Shown: positions 16,703 to 25,423 of the stretch, piece after piece | Numbering within the stretch: the first letter of the stretch is position 1 | Layout: each line of letters opens with the position of its first letter | Source of the DNA: an uncultured Flavobacteriales bacterium | GTDB taxonomy: Bacteria > Bacteroidota > Bacteroidia > Flavobacteriales_F > PHOS-HE28 | Length of the DNA stretch: 63,244 bases | NCBI GenBank assembly: GCA_937872175.1 | Contig: CALMPI010000038.1 | Coordinates: 1-63,244 of the forward strand | Direction of reading: 5' to 3' | Notes under the pieces: model-generated | The model's input: only the letters and a program-made list of their open reading frames with translations | The model's database searches: none | What the model was told of the DNA's origin: nothing | Made by a program: the position numbers and the translations under genes

Positions 16703-18028
16703 TTACAGGCGGCCGCTGAGCCACTTCACCACATCGTTGCCGTTGGAGAAGAGCAACAGGCCCAGAAGCAGCACCATGCCCACCATCTGGGCCACCTCCA
16801 ACACCTTCTGGTTCGGTGTGCGGCGGAAGACCATCTCATAGAGCAGGAACACCACGTGGCCGCCGTCGAGCGCGGGGATGGGCAGGATGTTCATGAAGGC
16901 CAGGATGATGCTGAGGAAGGCGGTCATGTTCCAGAACACCTGCCAGTCCCAGGTGGGGCTGAAGAGGCCGCCGATGGAGCCGAAGCCGCCCATCTGCTTC
17001 ACCCCGCTGGCGCTGAAGAGCAGCTTCAGGGAGCTCACATAGCCGCCCAGTGTGTTCCAGCCGTAGGCGATGCCGGCCGGGATGGACTCCAGCAGGCTGT
17101 AGCGCTCCTTGGCGAAGGTGAAGTAGGCCTCCGGGGGTCGGTTGCCCACACCGATCAATCCCTGGTCGCTCACGTTCACGGGCAGCTGCAACGTGTCCGC
17201 TCCCCGGAGCACCCCCAGGGTCGCCTGCTGCCCCTTCAGTTCGCCCACCGCCTCGCGGAACTGGGTGAACCACGGGGTGGGCGTGCCGTTCACGGCGATC
17301 AGGCGGTCGCCCTTGCGCAGCTCGCTGTCCTTCGCCGTGCCGTCCGGTAGGATGGTGTCCACGAAGAAGGGCACGCAGGGGGTGAAGAGCGTCTTCTCGT
17401 TACGGTCCAGGATGCGGTCGGCCACATCGGTGCTGAGGGTGATGTCCATGGTCCGGCCCTGCCGGTCGATGGTGAGCGTGCGCGCCTCGTCGATCAGGAT
17501 GGCCCGGCCGAGCTCCTCGATGGAACGCACGGTGTGGCCTTCCACGGCGAGGATGCGGTCACCGTCGGCCAGGCCCTGCTCCTTCATCACGCTGCTGGGA
17601 TGGAGCCCGTAGGTGACGTTCTCCAGCGGCAGGTGGTCACGGCCCCAGGTGAAGAGCACCGCGATGTAGATGAGCATGCCGAGCAGCAGGTTCACGGTGA
17701 CGCCGCCCACCATGATGATGAGGCGCTGCCAGGCGGGTTTGGCGCGGAACTCCCACGGCTGGGGGGCCTGCGCCATCTGCTCGCGGTCCATGCTCTCATC
17801 GATCATGCCGCTGATCTTCACGTAGCCGCCCAGGGGGATCCAGCCGATGCCGAAGACGGTGTCGCCGATCTTGCGCTTCCACAGGGCGAACTTCCAATCG
17901 AAGAAGAGGAAGAACTTCTCCACGCGGGTGCCGAAGAGGCGCGCGGGCACGAAGTGACCCAGCTCGTGGAGCGTCACCAGGATGCTGAGGCTCAGGATGA
18001 GCTGGCCGGCCTTGATCAGGAATTCCAT
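16703..18028 (-). CDS. rseP: RIP metalloprotease RseP (site-2 protease)
   Basis: The 441-residue membrane protease carries the zinc motif HELGH (residues 21-25) in the first transmembrane helix and the third ligand region NILPIPALDGGH near the C-terminus. Two PDZ-like regions lie between (around GLADGDRILAVEGHTV and ELRKGDRLIAVNGTP). It performs intramembrane cleavage of anti-sigma factors and of signal-peptide remnants. Its start overlaps the end of dxr by 13 bp; the dxr-rseP pair is common in bacteria. About four membrane segments are visible. Confidence 0.95.
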   Translation of the reverse strand: MEFLIKAGQLILSLSILVTLHELGHFVPARLFGTRVEKFFLFFDWKFALWKRKIGDTVFGIGWIPLGGYVKISGMIDESMDREQMAQAPQPWEFRAKPAWQRLIIMVGGVTVNLLLGMLIYIAVLFTWGRDHLPLENVTYGLHPSSVMKEQGLADGDRILAVEGHTVRSIEELGRAILIDEARTLTIDRQGRTMDITLSTDVADRILDRNEKTLFTPCVPFFVDTILPDGTAKDSELRKGDRLIAVNGTPTPWFTQFREAVGELKGQQATLGVLRGADTLQLPVNVSDQGLIGVGNRPPEAYFTFAKERYSLLESIPAGIAYGWNTLGGYVSSLKLLFSASGVKQMGGFGSIGGLFSPTWDWQVFWNMTAFLSIILAFMNILPIPALDGGHVVFLLYEMVFRRTPNQKVLEVAQMVGMVLLLGLLLFSNGNDVVKWLSGRL

Positions 18029-19182
18029 GCGGGGCTTGCCCAGGCGCGGGCGCTGCGGCGGGTCTCGTCATCGGAGGCCACCAGGTCCTCCAGCGTGGGC
18101 CGCGGTACAAAGGTCGCCTTTGCGAGGCGTTCCTCGATCAGGTCGCTCATCTCCAGGAAGCCGATGCGGTCCTGCAGGAAGAGCTCCACGGCCACCTCGT
18201 TGGCGGCGTTGAGCACGCAGGGCGCGTTGCCACCCCGCGCGAGGGCGTCCAGCGCAAGGGCCAGATTGCGGAAGGTGCCCAGGTCGGGCGGCTCGAAGGT
18301 GAGCGAAGGGACCTTCGCGAAGTCGAAGCGTGGCCAGGTGGTGCCCAGCCGGTCGGGGTAGGCCAGCGCGTACTGGATGGGCAGCTTCATGTCCGGCAGG
18401 CCCAGCTGCGCCTTCATGCTGCCGTCGTGGAACTGCACCAGGCTGTGGACGATGCTCTGCGGGTGCACCACGATCTCCACCTGCTCGGGCCGCAGGTTGA
18501 ACAGCCACTTGGCCTCGATGGCCTCCAGGCCCTTGTTCATCAGGCTGGCGCTGTCGACGGTGATCTTGGCGCCCATGTCCCAGTTCGGGTGCTTCAGCGC
18601 CTGGGCCCTGGTGGCGGTGGCGAGCTGTTCGCGTGTACGGCCGCGGAAAGGCCCGCCGCTGGCGGTGAGCACCACCTTCTCGATCGGGTTGTGCCACTCG
18701 CCCACCAGGCACTGGAAGATGGCGCTGTGCTCGCTGTCCACCGGCAGGATGTTGACCCCCTTGGCACGGGCCGTGGAGGTGACGAGCTCACCGGCCACCA
18801 CCAGGGTCTCCTTGTTGGCCAGGGCGATGGGCTTGCCGGCCTCGATGGCGGCCAGCGTGGGCTTCAGCCCGGCATAGCCCACCATGGCGGTGAGCACCAT
18901 GTCGATGTCGGCCATGGCCACGGCCTGCGCGATGGCCTCCTCACCGCCATACACCTTGATGCCCTGCGGGAAGAGGGCATCCTTCACCCGGTCAAGCTGC
19001 GTGACGTCGCCGATCACCACCGCATTGGGGCGGAAGGCCAGGGCCTGCGCGATGAGCAGATCGGCGTTGCGGCCGGCGGTGAGCAGTTCCACGGCGAAGC
19101 GGGCGGGCTGCTCACGCACCACCTCCAGCGCCTGGGTGCCGATGCTGCCCGTGCTGCCCAGGATCGCGATCCGTTTCTTCAT
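18016..19182 (-). CDS. dxr: 1-deoxy-D-xylulose-5-phosphate reductoisomerase
   Basis: The 388-residue protein starts MKKRIAILGSTGSIGTQ, the NADPH-binding motif (residues 9-15), and is the usual length. Metal and substrate motifs include PVDSEHSAIFQCL and TASGGPFRGRT, with the later NKGLEAIEAKWLF and HPQSIVHSLVQFHDGS blocks. It catalyses the first committed step of the MEP isoprenoid pathway. ATG 19182 is preferred over one 24 nt upstream because it gives the family N-terminus. The leader holds a CACATG-type repeat cluster. A GAACTTTG box lies ~95 nt upstream, back to back with the DUF2059 gene promoter. Confidence 0.96.
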   Translation of the reverse strand: MKKRIAILGSTGSIGTQALEVVREQPARFAVELLTAGRNADLLIAQALAFRPNAVVIGDVTQLDRVKDALFPQGIKVYGGEEAIAQAVAMADIDMVLTAMVGYAGLKPTLAAIEAGKPIALANKETLVVAGELVTSTARAKGVNILPVDSEHSAIFQCLVGEWHNPIEKVVLTASGGPFRGRTREQLATATRAQALKHPNWDMGAKITVDSASLMNKGLEAIEAKWLFNLRPEQVEIVVHPQSIVHSLVQFHDGSMKAQLGLPDMKLPIQYALAYPDRLGTTWPRFDFAKVPSLTFEPPDLGTFRNLALALDALARGGNAPCVLNAANEVAVELFLQDRIGFLEMSDLIEERLAKATFVPRPTLEDLVASDDETRRSARAWASPAWNS

Positions 19183-19208
19183 CGGTGTGGTCTCCGCATC
19201 CGCCATGG

Positions 19209-19256
19209 GTCATGAACTCATGCGCACATGAGCACACGGGCACATGAACACATGAG
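19209..19256. repeat. CATGA-type short repeat cluster in the dxr leader
   Basis: Within 48 bp the motif CATGA occurs four times, mostly as CACATGA. It includes the inverted repeat CTCATG-CGCA-CATGAG (19217-19232). The cluster lies between the dxr start and its probable promoter. A related CACATG-rich stretch is at 61900-61935. Confidence 0.6.
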
Positions 19257-19277
19257 CTCCCGGGCGCCTGCGGGGCG

Positions 19278-19285
19278 CAAAGTTC
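19278..19285 (-). promoter_or_regulatory. Probable -7 box of the dxr-rseP unit
   Basis: On the minus strand GAACTTTG fits the [T/G]AnnTTTG box used in this window. It lies 95 nt upstream of the dxr ATG and 4 bp from the -33 TTG of the divergent DUF2059 gene. No clear -33 TTG was found for this direction. Confidence 0.4.
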
Positions 19286-19289
19286 GGGC

Positions 19290-19319
19290 TTGGCGCTGCT
19301 GGTGCATGCGCGACCTTTG
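19290..19319 (+). promoter_or_regulatory. Promoter of the DUF2059 gene
   Basis: TTG (19290-19292), a 19-nt spacer and GACCTTTG (19312-19319) lie 15 nt before the ATG at 19335. This is one of the best Bacteroidota-type promoters in the window. Confidence 0.65.
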
Positions 19320-19334
19320 GGAAAACCATCCACA

Positions 19335-19757
19335 ATGCGCTTCGCGATCCTCGTTCTGTCGATCCCGTTCCTCTTCGGTGACCTGCGGGGCCAGGACGCC
19401 GCCTATCTGGCCCAGTTCGACGCGTTCCAGAAGGCCAGCGGCACCGAGGCCATGCAGCGCAGCGCCATGGAGGCGATGATGGACGTGCAGGAGCAGGACC
19501 CCGATGTGGACAAGGAGTTCCTCAAGCGGTTCCGCAAGGAGGTGCTGGGGCGGCTTGGTGAGCTCAACGCGGAGATCGCGGTGCTGTACCACGAGCGCTT
19601 CAGCCTGGAGGAGCTGCAGGAGATGACGCGTTTCTACGAAACCCCGCTGGGCCGCAAGCTCGCCCGCGAGAACCCGGGTCTGGTGGAAGGCTCCACGCGC
19701 ATCGGCGCGGCCTGGGGCCAGCGGGTGGCCACCGAGGTGCTGGAGGGCATGCGATGA
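19335..19757 (+). CDS. DUF2059 domain secreted protein
   Basis: The ATG at 19335 gives 140 residues beginning with a signal peptide (MRFAILVLSIPFLFGDLRGQ). The rest is helical and carries the DUF2059 signature FSLEELQEMTRFYETPLGRKLARENP. The family is a periplasmic helical domain of unknown function. The start is chosen because the promoter box lies between it and the upstream in-frame ATG. The gene converges with the Sua5 gene, with only 3 bp between the two stop codons. Confidence 0.85.
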   Translation: MRFAILVLSIPFLFGDLRGQDAAYLAQFDAFQKASGTEAMQRSAMEAMMDVQEQDPDVDKEFLKRFRKEVLGRLGELNAEIAVLYHERFSLEELQEMTRFYETPLGRKLARENPGLVEGSTRIGAAWGQRVATEVLEGMR

Positions 19758-19760
19758 GGC

Positions 19761-20705
19761 TCAGCGCCCAGCCGCCGCGCGCCGCAACCGGTCGTTGATC
19801 GCACGACCCAGACCTTCCTCCGGGAAGCGCTCGGCGACGATCAGCTGGCAGTCGCTCGAATCCAGCTCCCGCAGTACGGCGAAGAGGTGACGGGCCGCGG
19901 CGGCCAGATCGCCCTCCGGCGAGAGCACCTCGCAGCGGTGGGCGGGGTGCTCGGTGCGGAAGCTGATGACCCCTACGGCGCGCCCGGCGAAGCGACGGAG
20001 GAGGGCCGGCACGTCACCCACATGCACAGGCTTTCGAGGGGCATAGTGGCTCTCCAACATCCCGGGGGCTTGCGGTCGGGCGTTGGTCGGGGCTTGATGG
20101 ACGGGACCCACCACCTCTCCGATCGCTTCCACGGGCACGCCGCCCGGTCGGTACAACACCCAATTCCCCTGCCAACCCAGGATGGTGCTTTCCACCCCCA
20201 CGGTGCACGGTCCGCCGTCCAGGATGTAGGGGATGCGTCCACCGAGCTGGTCCAGCACATGCCGGGCCGTGGTGGGGCTCACGTAACCGAAGGGATTGGC
20301 GCTGGGCGCGGCGAGCGGAGCATCCAGGGCGTCAAGCAGCGCACGCGTCATGGGGTGGGCCGGCATGCGCACCGCCACCGTGTCCAGACCGCTGGTCACC
20401 AGATCGGGCACGCCAGGTCGCTTGGGCAGCACCAGGGTGAGCGGCCCGGGCCAGAAGCACCCGATGAGCGCCTCGGCCTCGGCGGGCACCTGGGCCACTT
20501 GGTCCAACTGCCGCCGGTCGCGCACATGCACGATCAGAGGGTCGAAGGCGGGCCGCTGCTTCACGCTGAAGATGGTGAGCACGGCCTCCTCGTTGAAGGC
20601 GTCCGCCGCCAGTCCATAGACGGTCTCCGTGGGAATGGCCACCACCGCCCCCTGCTTCAGCAGCTGCGCGGCATGGGCCACATCGGTCCCGATCGTCGTC
20701 TTCAT
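19761..20705 (-). CDS. sua5: L-threonylcarbamoyladenylate synthase (Sua5 type)
   Basis: The 314-residue protein has an N-terminal YrdC domain (LKQGAVVAIPTETVYGLAADAF, with KQRP and RMPAHP further on) and a C-terminal Sua5 domain ending GLGRAINDRLRRAA. The enzyme makes threonylcarbamoyl-AMP for the t6A37 modification of ANN-decoding tRNAs. ATG 20705 is chosen because it gives the standard N-terminus; the open frame continues far upstream only by chance. On the minus strand GAACTTCG (20713-20720) lies 7 nt before the start. The gene is divergent from the next one. Confidence 0.93.
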   Translation of the reverse strand: MKTTIGTDVAHAAQLLKQGAVVAIPTETVYGLAADAFNEEAVLTIFSVKQRPAFDPLIVHVRDRRQLDQVAQVPAEAEALIGCFWPGPLTLVLPKRPGVPDLVTSGLDTVAVRMPAHPMTRALLDALDAPLAAPSANPFGYVSPTTARHVLDQLGGRIPYILDGGPCTVGVESTILGWQGNWVLYRPGGVPVEAIGEVVGPVHQAPTNARPQAPGMLESHYAPRKPVHVGDVPALLRRFAGRAVGVISFRTEHPAHRCEVLSPEGDLAAAARHLFAVLRELDSSDCQLIVAERFPEEGLGRAINDRLRRAAAGR

Positions 20706-20783
20706 CGCGGGGCGAAGTTCCGCACCACCCGGGGAACCGAGCGCCCCGTTCGTTGTTCCTTCGTCCGATAGGCCCCCCGACCC

Positions 20784-21395
20784 ATGCGCACACGCCCTCC
20801 CCTGTCCTTCCTTCTTGCGGCCATCGCGCTCACGGCGCAGGCCCAGGTACCGGACGACTTCATGCAGTTCAACGCGCAGCGCGAACGCACGAGCGCCACC
20901 AGCATGCTGGTGCTGGGGGGCTGGGCGGTGGGCAACTTGGTGGCGGGCGGCGTCGGCATGGCCACCACGCCCTCGGGCAGCGAAGCGTTCCACTTCCACC
21001 AGATGAACGCGGCCTGGAACGTGGTGAACCTGGGCATCGCGGTGCCGGCCTACCTGGGCGCGAAGAAGCGGCTGCGCGGTCCGTCGACCCTGGATATCCC
21101 CGGCACCTTCGACTCGCAGCGCAAGGTGGAGGCCGTGTACCTCATCAACACCGGGCTCGATCTGGCCTACATGGGCGCCGGGCTGTGGTTGTGGGAGAAC
21201 GGGCGCGGCGATCCGGCGGCCAAGCGTAGCGAGATGTTCCAAGGCTTCGGAACCTCTTTGCTGTTGCAGGGCGGATTCCTTTTCGTGTACGACCTGGCCA
21301 ACTACATCGTGCACGCCCGCCACTGGAAACGGTCGCGCGCCGGCCTGTGGCAGCATCTGCAGTTCAACGGCACCAGCATCCGATACGACTTCTGA
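20784..21395 (+). CDS. Hypothetical membrane protein (DUF6992-like)
   Basis: The 203-residue protein has an N-terminal signal peptide (LSFLLAAIALTAQAQ), then about four hydrophobic segments (MLVLGGWAVGNLVAGGVGM, NLGIAVPAYLGA, LDLAYMGAGLWLW, SLLLQGGFLFVYDLANYI). The motif NAAWNVVNLGIA with a later VEAVYLINTGLDLAYMGAG recalls a small Bacteroidota family, possibly DUF6992. That identification is from memory and tentative. The function is unknown. It starts 78 nt from the divergent sua5 start. Confidence 0.7.
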   Translation: MRTRPPLSFLLAAIALTAQAQVPDDFMQFNAQRERTSATSMLVLGGWAVGNLVAGGVGMATTPSGSEAFHFHQMNAAWNVVNLGIAVPAYLGAKKRLRGPSTLDIPGTFDSQRKVEAVYLINTGLDLAYMGAGLWLWENGRGDPAAKRSEMFQGFGTSLLLQGGFLFVYDLANYIVHARHWKRSRAGLWQHLQFNGTSIRYDF

Positions 21396-21480
21396 ACGGC
21401 ACCATCGGTCCGCGTTCGAACCCCTGGGATCGACCCACCGACCCGGCCGAACACCCCGCGTTACCTTGCCCGCACCGACC

Positions 21481-24400
21481 ATGATGCGCCACCTTCTCCT
21501 GGCCACTGCGGTGGTCCTGTCGGCCACCCTGAGCCACGCACAGCGCAAGCCTGCACCACCCGCGAACGATACGCTCAAGGCCGACCAGCTCGCCGGCCTG
21601 AAGTTCCGCTCCATCGGCCCGGCCTTCATGAGCGGGCGCATCGCCGATGCGGTGATCCACCCGACGAAGCCGAACACCTGGTACGTGGCCGTGGGTTCCG
21701 GTGGCGTGTGGAAGACCGTGAACGCCGGCACCACGTGGAGCCCCGTGTTCGACGGGCAGGGCAGCTACTCGATCGGCTGCATCACGCTCGATCCGCAGGA
21801 CCCCGAGGTGGTGTGGGTGGGCACCGGCGAGAACGTGGGCGGCCGTCATGTGGGCTTCGGCGACGGGGTATACCGCAGTGCGGATGGCGGCAAGACCTGG
21901 ACGAACATGGGGTTGAAGACCAGCGAGCACATCAGCCGCATCGTGGTGCACCCGAACGATCCCCACACCGTGTGGGTGGCGGCGCAGGGTCCCCTGTGGA
22001 GCAAGGGCGGCGAGCGCGGGGTGTACCGCAGCACCGATGGCGGGAAAAGCTGGAAGCGCACCTTGGGCGATGACGCGTGGGTGGGTGCCACCGACCTGCT
22101 GGTCGACCCGCGCGACCCGAAGCGACTGTACGCCGCCACCTGGCAGCGCCACCGCACCGTGGCCGGCTACATGGGCGGCGGACCCGGCTCGGCGATCCAC
22201 CGCAGCACCGATGGCGGCGAGACGTGGACCAAGCTCGAAGGCGGCATGCCCTCCGGCAACCTCGGCAAGATCGGCCTGGCCATTTCCCCGCAACAGCCCG
22301 ATGTGCTCTACGCCGCCATCGAGCTCGACCGCCGCAGCGGCGCCGTGTACCGCAGCGCCGACCGTGGCGCCAGCTGGACGAAGATGTCCGACGCGGTGAG
22401 CGGTGGCACCGGCCCGCACTACTACCAGGAGCTCTACGCCTGCCCGCACCAGTTCGACCGGCTGTACCTGGTGAGCAACACCACGCAGACCTCTGACGAC
22501 GGCGGCAGGACCTTCCGCAGCCTGAACGTGGATACACGGCACGTGGACGATCACGTGGTGGTGTTCCGCAAGGACGATCCGGACCACCTGCTGTTCGGGT
22601 GCGACGGTGGACTGTACGAGAGCTTCGACCGCGGCGGTACCTGGCGTTTTATCGGCAACCTGCCGGTGACGCAGTTCTACAAGGTGGCCGTGGATGATGC
22701 GCTTCCTTTCTACAACGTGTTCGGCGGCACACAGGACAACAGCACCCAGGCCGGGCCTTCGCGCACGGACAACGAGCACGGCATCCGCAACAGCGATTGG
22801 AGCGTGATCATCGGTGGCGACGGGCACCAGCCCGCCACCGAACCTGGCAACCCCGACATCGTCTACGGCCAGTGGCAGCAGGGCAACCTGATGCGCCACG
22901 ACCGCCGCACCGGCGAGAACGTGTACATCCGCCCGCAGGCGGCACCGGGCGAGCCGTGGGAACGGAGCAACTGGGACGCACCCATCGTGGTGAGCCCGCA
23001 CGACCCCGCCACGCTCTACTTCGGCACCTACCGCGTGTGGCGCAGCAACGACCGCGGCGACAGCTGGACCGCGCTCTCCGGCGACCTCACCAACGGCACC
23101 GAGCGCACGCGCACACCGTTCTTCGGTACCACGCAGGGCTGGGACAACCCCTGGGACCTGTACGCGATGTCGGAGTACGCGACGATCACCTCGCTCGCCG
23201 TGTCGCCGGTGCAGCAAGGGCTGATCTACACGGGAACCGACGACGGCGCCATCCAGGTGACCGAGGATGAAGGGAAGACCTGGCGCCGCGTACCCTTCAG
23301 CGCGCTGCCCGGCCTCCCCGCCACCGCGTTCGTCAACGACATCAAGGCCGACCTCTTCGACGCGAACACCGTGTACGCCGCCTTCGACGACCACAAGAAC
23401 GGCGTGTACACGCCCTTCCTCTACCGCAGTACCGACAAGGGCCGCACCTGGACCAGCATCGCCGGTGACCTGCCGCAGCGCACGCTGGTGTGGCGCGTGG
23501 TGCAGGATGAGGTGAAGCGCGACCTGCTCTTCGCCGGCACCGAGTTCGGCGTGTTCGTCACCACTGACGGCGGGAAGCGCTGGCTGCAGATGAAGGGCGG
23601 CCTGCCCACGATCCCCGTGCGCGACCTCGCCATCCAACGGCGCGAGCACGACCTGGTGGCCGGCACCTTCGGCCGTGGCATCTACATCCTCGACGACTAC
23701 CGCGCGTTGCGTGACCTGAGCGACGACATGCGCAAGGCCGAGGCCACGCTGTTCACGCCGCACACAGCGCACTGGTACAATCCGCGCTCTCCGCTGGGTG
23801 GTGGTCGCGCCGGCTCCATGGGCGACGCGTTCTTCACCGCGCCCAACCCGCCCTTCGGTGCCGAGCTCACCTACCACCTCAAGGAGAACTACAAGAGCCG
23901 CAAGGATCAGCGCAAGGCGCACGAACAGGAACTGACAAAGGCGAAGCAGCCGCTCACCCTGCCCGCGTGGGATACGCTCGAGGTGGAACTTCGGTCGCCC
24001 GACCCCAAGGTGTGGCTGATGATCACGAACTCCAACGGTGAGGTCGTGCGCCGCGTGGAAGCCACCAACGCCAAGGGCTTTCAACGGGTAGTGTGGGACC
24101 TGCGCGCCGATGCGCGTGCACCGGTGACCCCCGGCAACGCGGACGGTGCACCTGCGGGCAGCCTGGTGGCCCCCGGCATGTACGGTGCGCAGCTTTTCAA
24201 GCAGGTGGACGGTGTGCTCACCGCGATCTCGGCACGCGTGGACGTGCGCGTAGAGCCCTTGATGAAGGGCTCGCTGCCGGGCAACGCACCCGAGGCCGTG
24301 GCGCAGTACGCGCGTGAGCTCGAGGAGCTGAGCGCGCGCAGCGAACGAATGGAACAGCGCTTCCGCGCGGCACAGGAGCGAAGCACGCTGCTGCTCGCCG

Positions 24401-24741
24401 CCTATGCACGCGCACCACGCACCGATGAGGTGCTGCACCGCGAGCTGATCGCCCTGCGCGACACCCTCCAAGCCATCGACATCACGCTGAACGGCAGCAG
24501 GGCGCGAGGGCAGGTGGGCGAGGAAAGGCGGACGCCCGGGATGCGTGACTTCCTGTGGAATGCGGCCGGCGGAGCGAGCGCGCTCACCTATGGACCCACG
24601 GCCACGCACCGTGCGAGCCGCACGCACGCCGAGAAGCTGCTTGCGGACCTTGAACGCCGGGTGAACGCAGCCTTCGGCAAGGCCGATGCCCTCGAGCCGC
24701 GTGTGCAGGCGCTGGGCGCACCGGCGCTGAAGGAACGGTAG
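21481..24741 (+). CDS. Sortilin/BNR-repeat (Asp-box) secreted propeller protein
   Basis: The 1086-residue protein starts with a signal peptide (MRHLLLATAVVLSATLSHAQ). About ten Asp-box motifs of the form S-x-D-x-G-x-T-W are spread over residues ~75-720 (SADGGKTW, STDGGKSW, STDGGETW, SADRGASW, SNDRGDSW, TEDEGKTW, STDKGRTW, TTDGGKRW), implying a large VPS10/sortilin-like propeller. A C-terminal alpha/beta part contains a possible Fn3-like strand set (WDTLEVELRSPDPKVWLMITNSNGEVVRRV) and a long helical tail. Relatives are annotated as glycosyl hydrolases, but no catalytic residues are evident. No T9SS sorting domain is visible. Two adjacent ATGs compete as start (21481, 21484). Confidence 0.88.
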   Translation: MMRHLLLATAVVLSATLSHAQRKPAPPANDTLKADQLAGLKFRSIGPAFMSGRIADAVIHPTKPNTWYVAVGSGGVWKTVNAGTTWSPVFDGQGSYSIGCITLDPQDPEVVWVGTGENVGGRHVGFGDGVYRSADGGKTWTNMGLKTSEHISRIVVHPNDPHTVWVAAQGPLWSKGGERGVYRSTDGGKSWKRTLGDDAWVGATDLLVDPRDPKRLYAATWQRHRTVAGYMGGGPGSAIHRSTDGGETWTKLEGGMPSGNLGKIGLAISPQQPDVLYAAIELDRRSGAVYRSADRGASWTKMSDAVSGGTGPHYYQELYACPHQFDRLYLVSNTTQTSDDGGRTFRSLNVDTRHVDDHVVVFRKDDPDHLLFGCDGGLYESFDRGGTWRFIGNLPVTQFYKVAVDDALPFYNVFGGTQDNSTQAGPSRTDNEHGIRNSDWSVIIGGDGHQPATEPGNPDIVYGQWQQGNLMRHDRRTGENVYIRPQAAPGEPWERSNWDAPIVVSPHDPATLYFGTYRVWRSNDRGDSWTALSGDLTNGTERTRTPFFGTTQGWDNPWDLYAMSEYATITSLAVSPVQQGLIYTGTDDGAIQVTEDEGKTWRRVPFSALPGLPATAFVNDIKADLFDANTVYAAFDDHKNGVYTPFLYRSTDKGRTWTSIAGDLPQRTLVWRVVQDEVKRDLLFAGTEFGVFVTTDGGKRWLQMKGGLPTIPVRDLAIQRREHDLVAGTFGRGIYILDDYRALRDLSDDMRKAEATLFTPHTAHWYNPRSPLGGGRAGSMGDAFFTAPNPPFGAELTYHLKENYKSRKDQRKAHEQELTKAKQPLTLPAWDTLEVELRSPDPKVWLMITNSNGEVVRRVEATNAKGFQRVVWDLRADARAPVTPGNADGAPAGSLVAPGMYGAQLFKQVDGVLTAISARVDVRVEPLMKGSLPGNAPEAVAQYARELEELSARSERMEQRFRAAQERSTLLLAAYARAPRTDEVLHRELIALRDTLQAIDITLNGSRARGQVGEERRTPGMRDFLWNAAGGASALTYGPTATHRASRTHAEKLLADLERRVNAAFGKADALEPRVQALGAPALKER

Positions 24742-24786
24742 GGCTCACCCCAGGCCCTCCGCGTGCCACCGGCCGTTCGCCGGGCG

Positions 24787-24809
24787 GGACTTTGCGCGCT
24801 GCAAAGGTC
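24787..24809. terminator. Hairpin between convergent genes
   Basis: GACTTTGC, a 5-nt loop and GCAAAGGTC form an imperfect palindrome (one unpaired base) in the 85-bp gap between two convergent genes. It could terminate in both directions. The same bases also mimic promoter boxes, which I do not consider real here. Confidence 0.4.
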
Positions 24810-24826
24810 GATCCAGGTGTGCGGCG

Positions 24827-25192
24827 TCAGCCCAATGGGAGCCTGCGGACACGGGCCATGGTGACGGTCATGGCGATCAGTGCCCCCTCCCTCAACTCCG
24901 GGCCGAATTGAGCAAGCACGAGCAACACGGGTTCAAGCAGCCGCTCCATGGCCGTGTCCCTCTCCCTCACGATCACCACACTGGGCGTGCGCTCCTGTGA
25001 AGCGAACAGCAGGTCCCCGAAGTCGAGGTCGTGCGTGAGGATGACGTGGTCGTGAAGCCGTGCCCATGCGACAATGTCCGCATCCGCTGCAACGGCATCA
25101 CCCACGAGCGACCAATGCACCGCCTCATGGCCGGCCCGGACCAGCCCTGCTGCGAGACCGGGCGGAAGGCACATGTCGACCACGACCCTCAT
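24827..25192 (-). CDS. DUF5615 PIN-like protein (probable toxin)
   Basis: The 121-residue protein has the Mut7-C/PIN-like DUF5615 pattern. The N-terminal MRVVVDMCLPPGLAAGLVRAGHEAVHW carries the first Asp, the central DADIVAWARLHDHVILTHDLDFGDLL carries further Asp residues, and a VVIVRERD strand follows. The family is predicted to be a metal-dependent RNase like VapC. It overlaps the DUF433 gene by 4 bp (ATGA), the standard arrangement of this predicted toxin-antitoxin pair. The acidic residues appear intact. Confidence 0.85.
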   Translation of the reverse strand: MRVVVDMCLPPGLAAGLVRAGHEAVHWSLVGDAVAADADIVAWARLHDHVILTHDLDFGDLLFASQERTPSVVIVRERDTAMERLLEPVLLVLAQFGPELREGALIAMTVTMARVRRLPLG

Positions 25193-25419
25193 GCCCGTTC
25201 GATGGGCAGGTCCTGATCATTGGCCAGCAGCATGGCATAATTCAGCACTGCGGTGATGTCCTCATCCTCCAGATAAGGATACATCGCGAGGACCTCCTCC
25301 CTGCTCTTCTTGGAGGCGAGCAGGCCGATCACCGTGCCCACCGTTATCCGCATGCCGCGGATGCATGGACGACCACCCATTTTCCCAGGCTCGACCGTGA
25401 TGCGCGGCGCTACCTCCAT
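25189..25419 (-). CDS. DUF433 protein (probable antitoxin)
   Basis: The ATG at 25419 gives 76 residues with the DUF433 signature: ITVEPGKMGGRPCIRGMRITVGTVIGLLASKKSREEVLAMYPYLEDEDITAVLNYA. This is a winged-helix-like domain found beside PIN-like toxins. It starts 4 nt after the stop of the GH3-family gene and overlaps the DUF5615 gene by 4 bp. All three are therefore likely on one mRNA. I see no internal promoter. Confidence 0.88.
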   Translation of the reverse strand: MEVAPRITVEPGKMGGRPCIRGMRITVGTVIGLLASKKSREEVLAMYPYLEDEDITAVLNYAMLLANDQDLPIERA

Positions 25420-25423
25420 GACT

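Noticed and set aside
24787..24835. GACCTTTG with a TTG 23 nt away, reading antisense into the Asp-box propeller gene
   Set aside because: The bases form part of the hairpin between convergent genes, the spacing is too long, and no gene follows in that direction.
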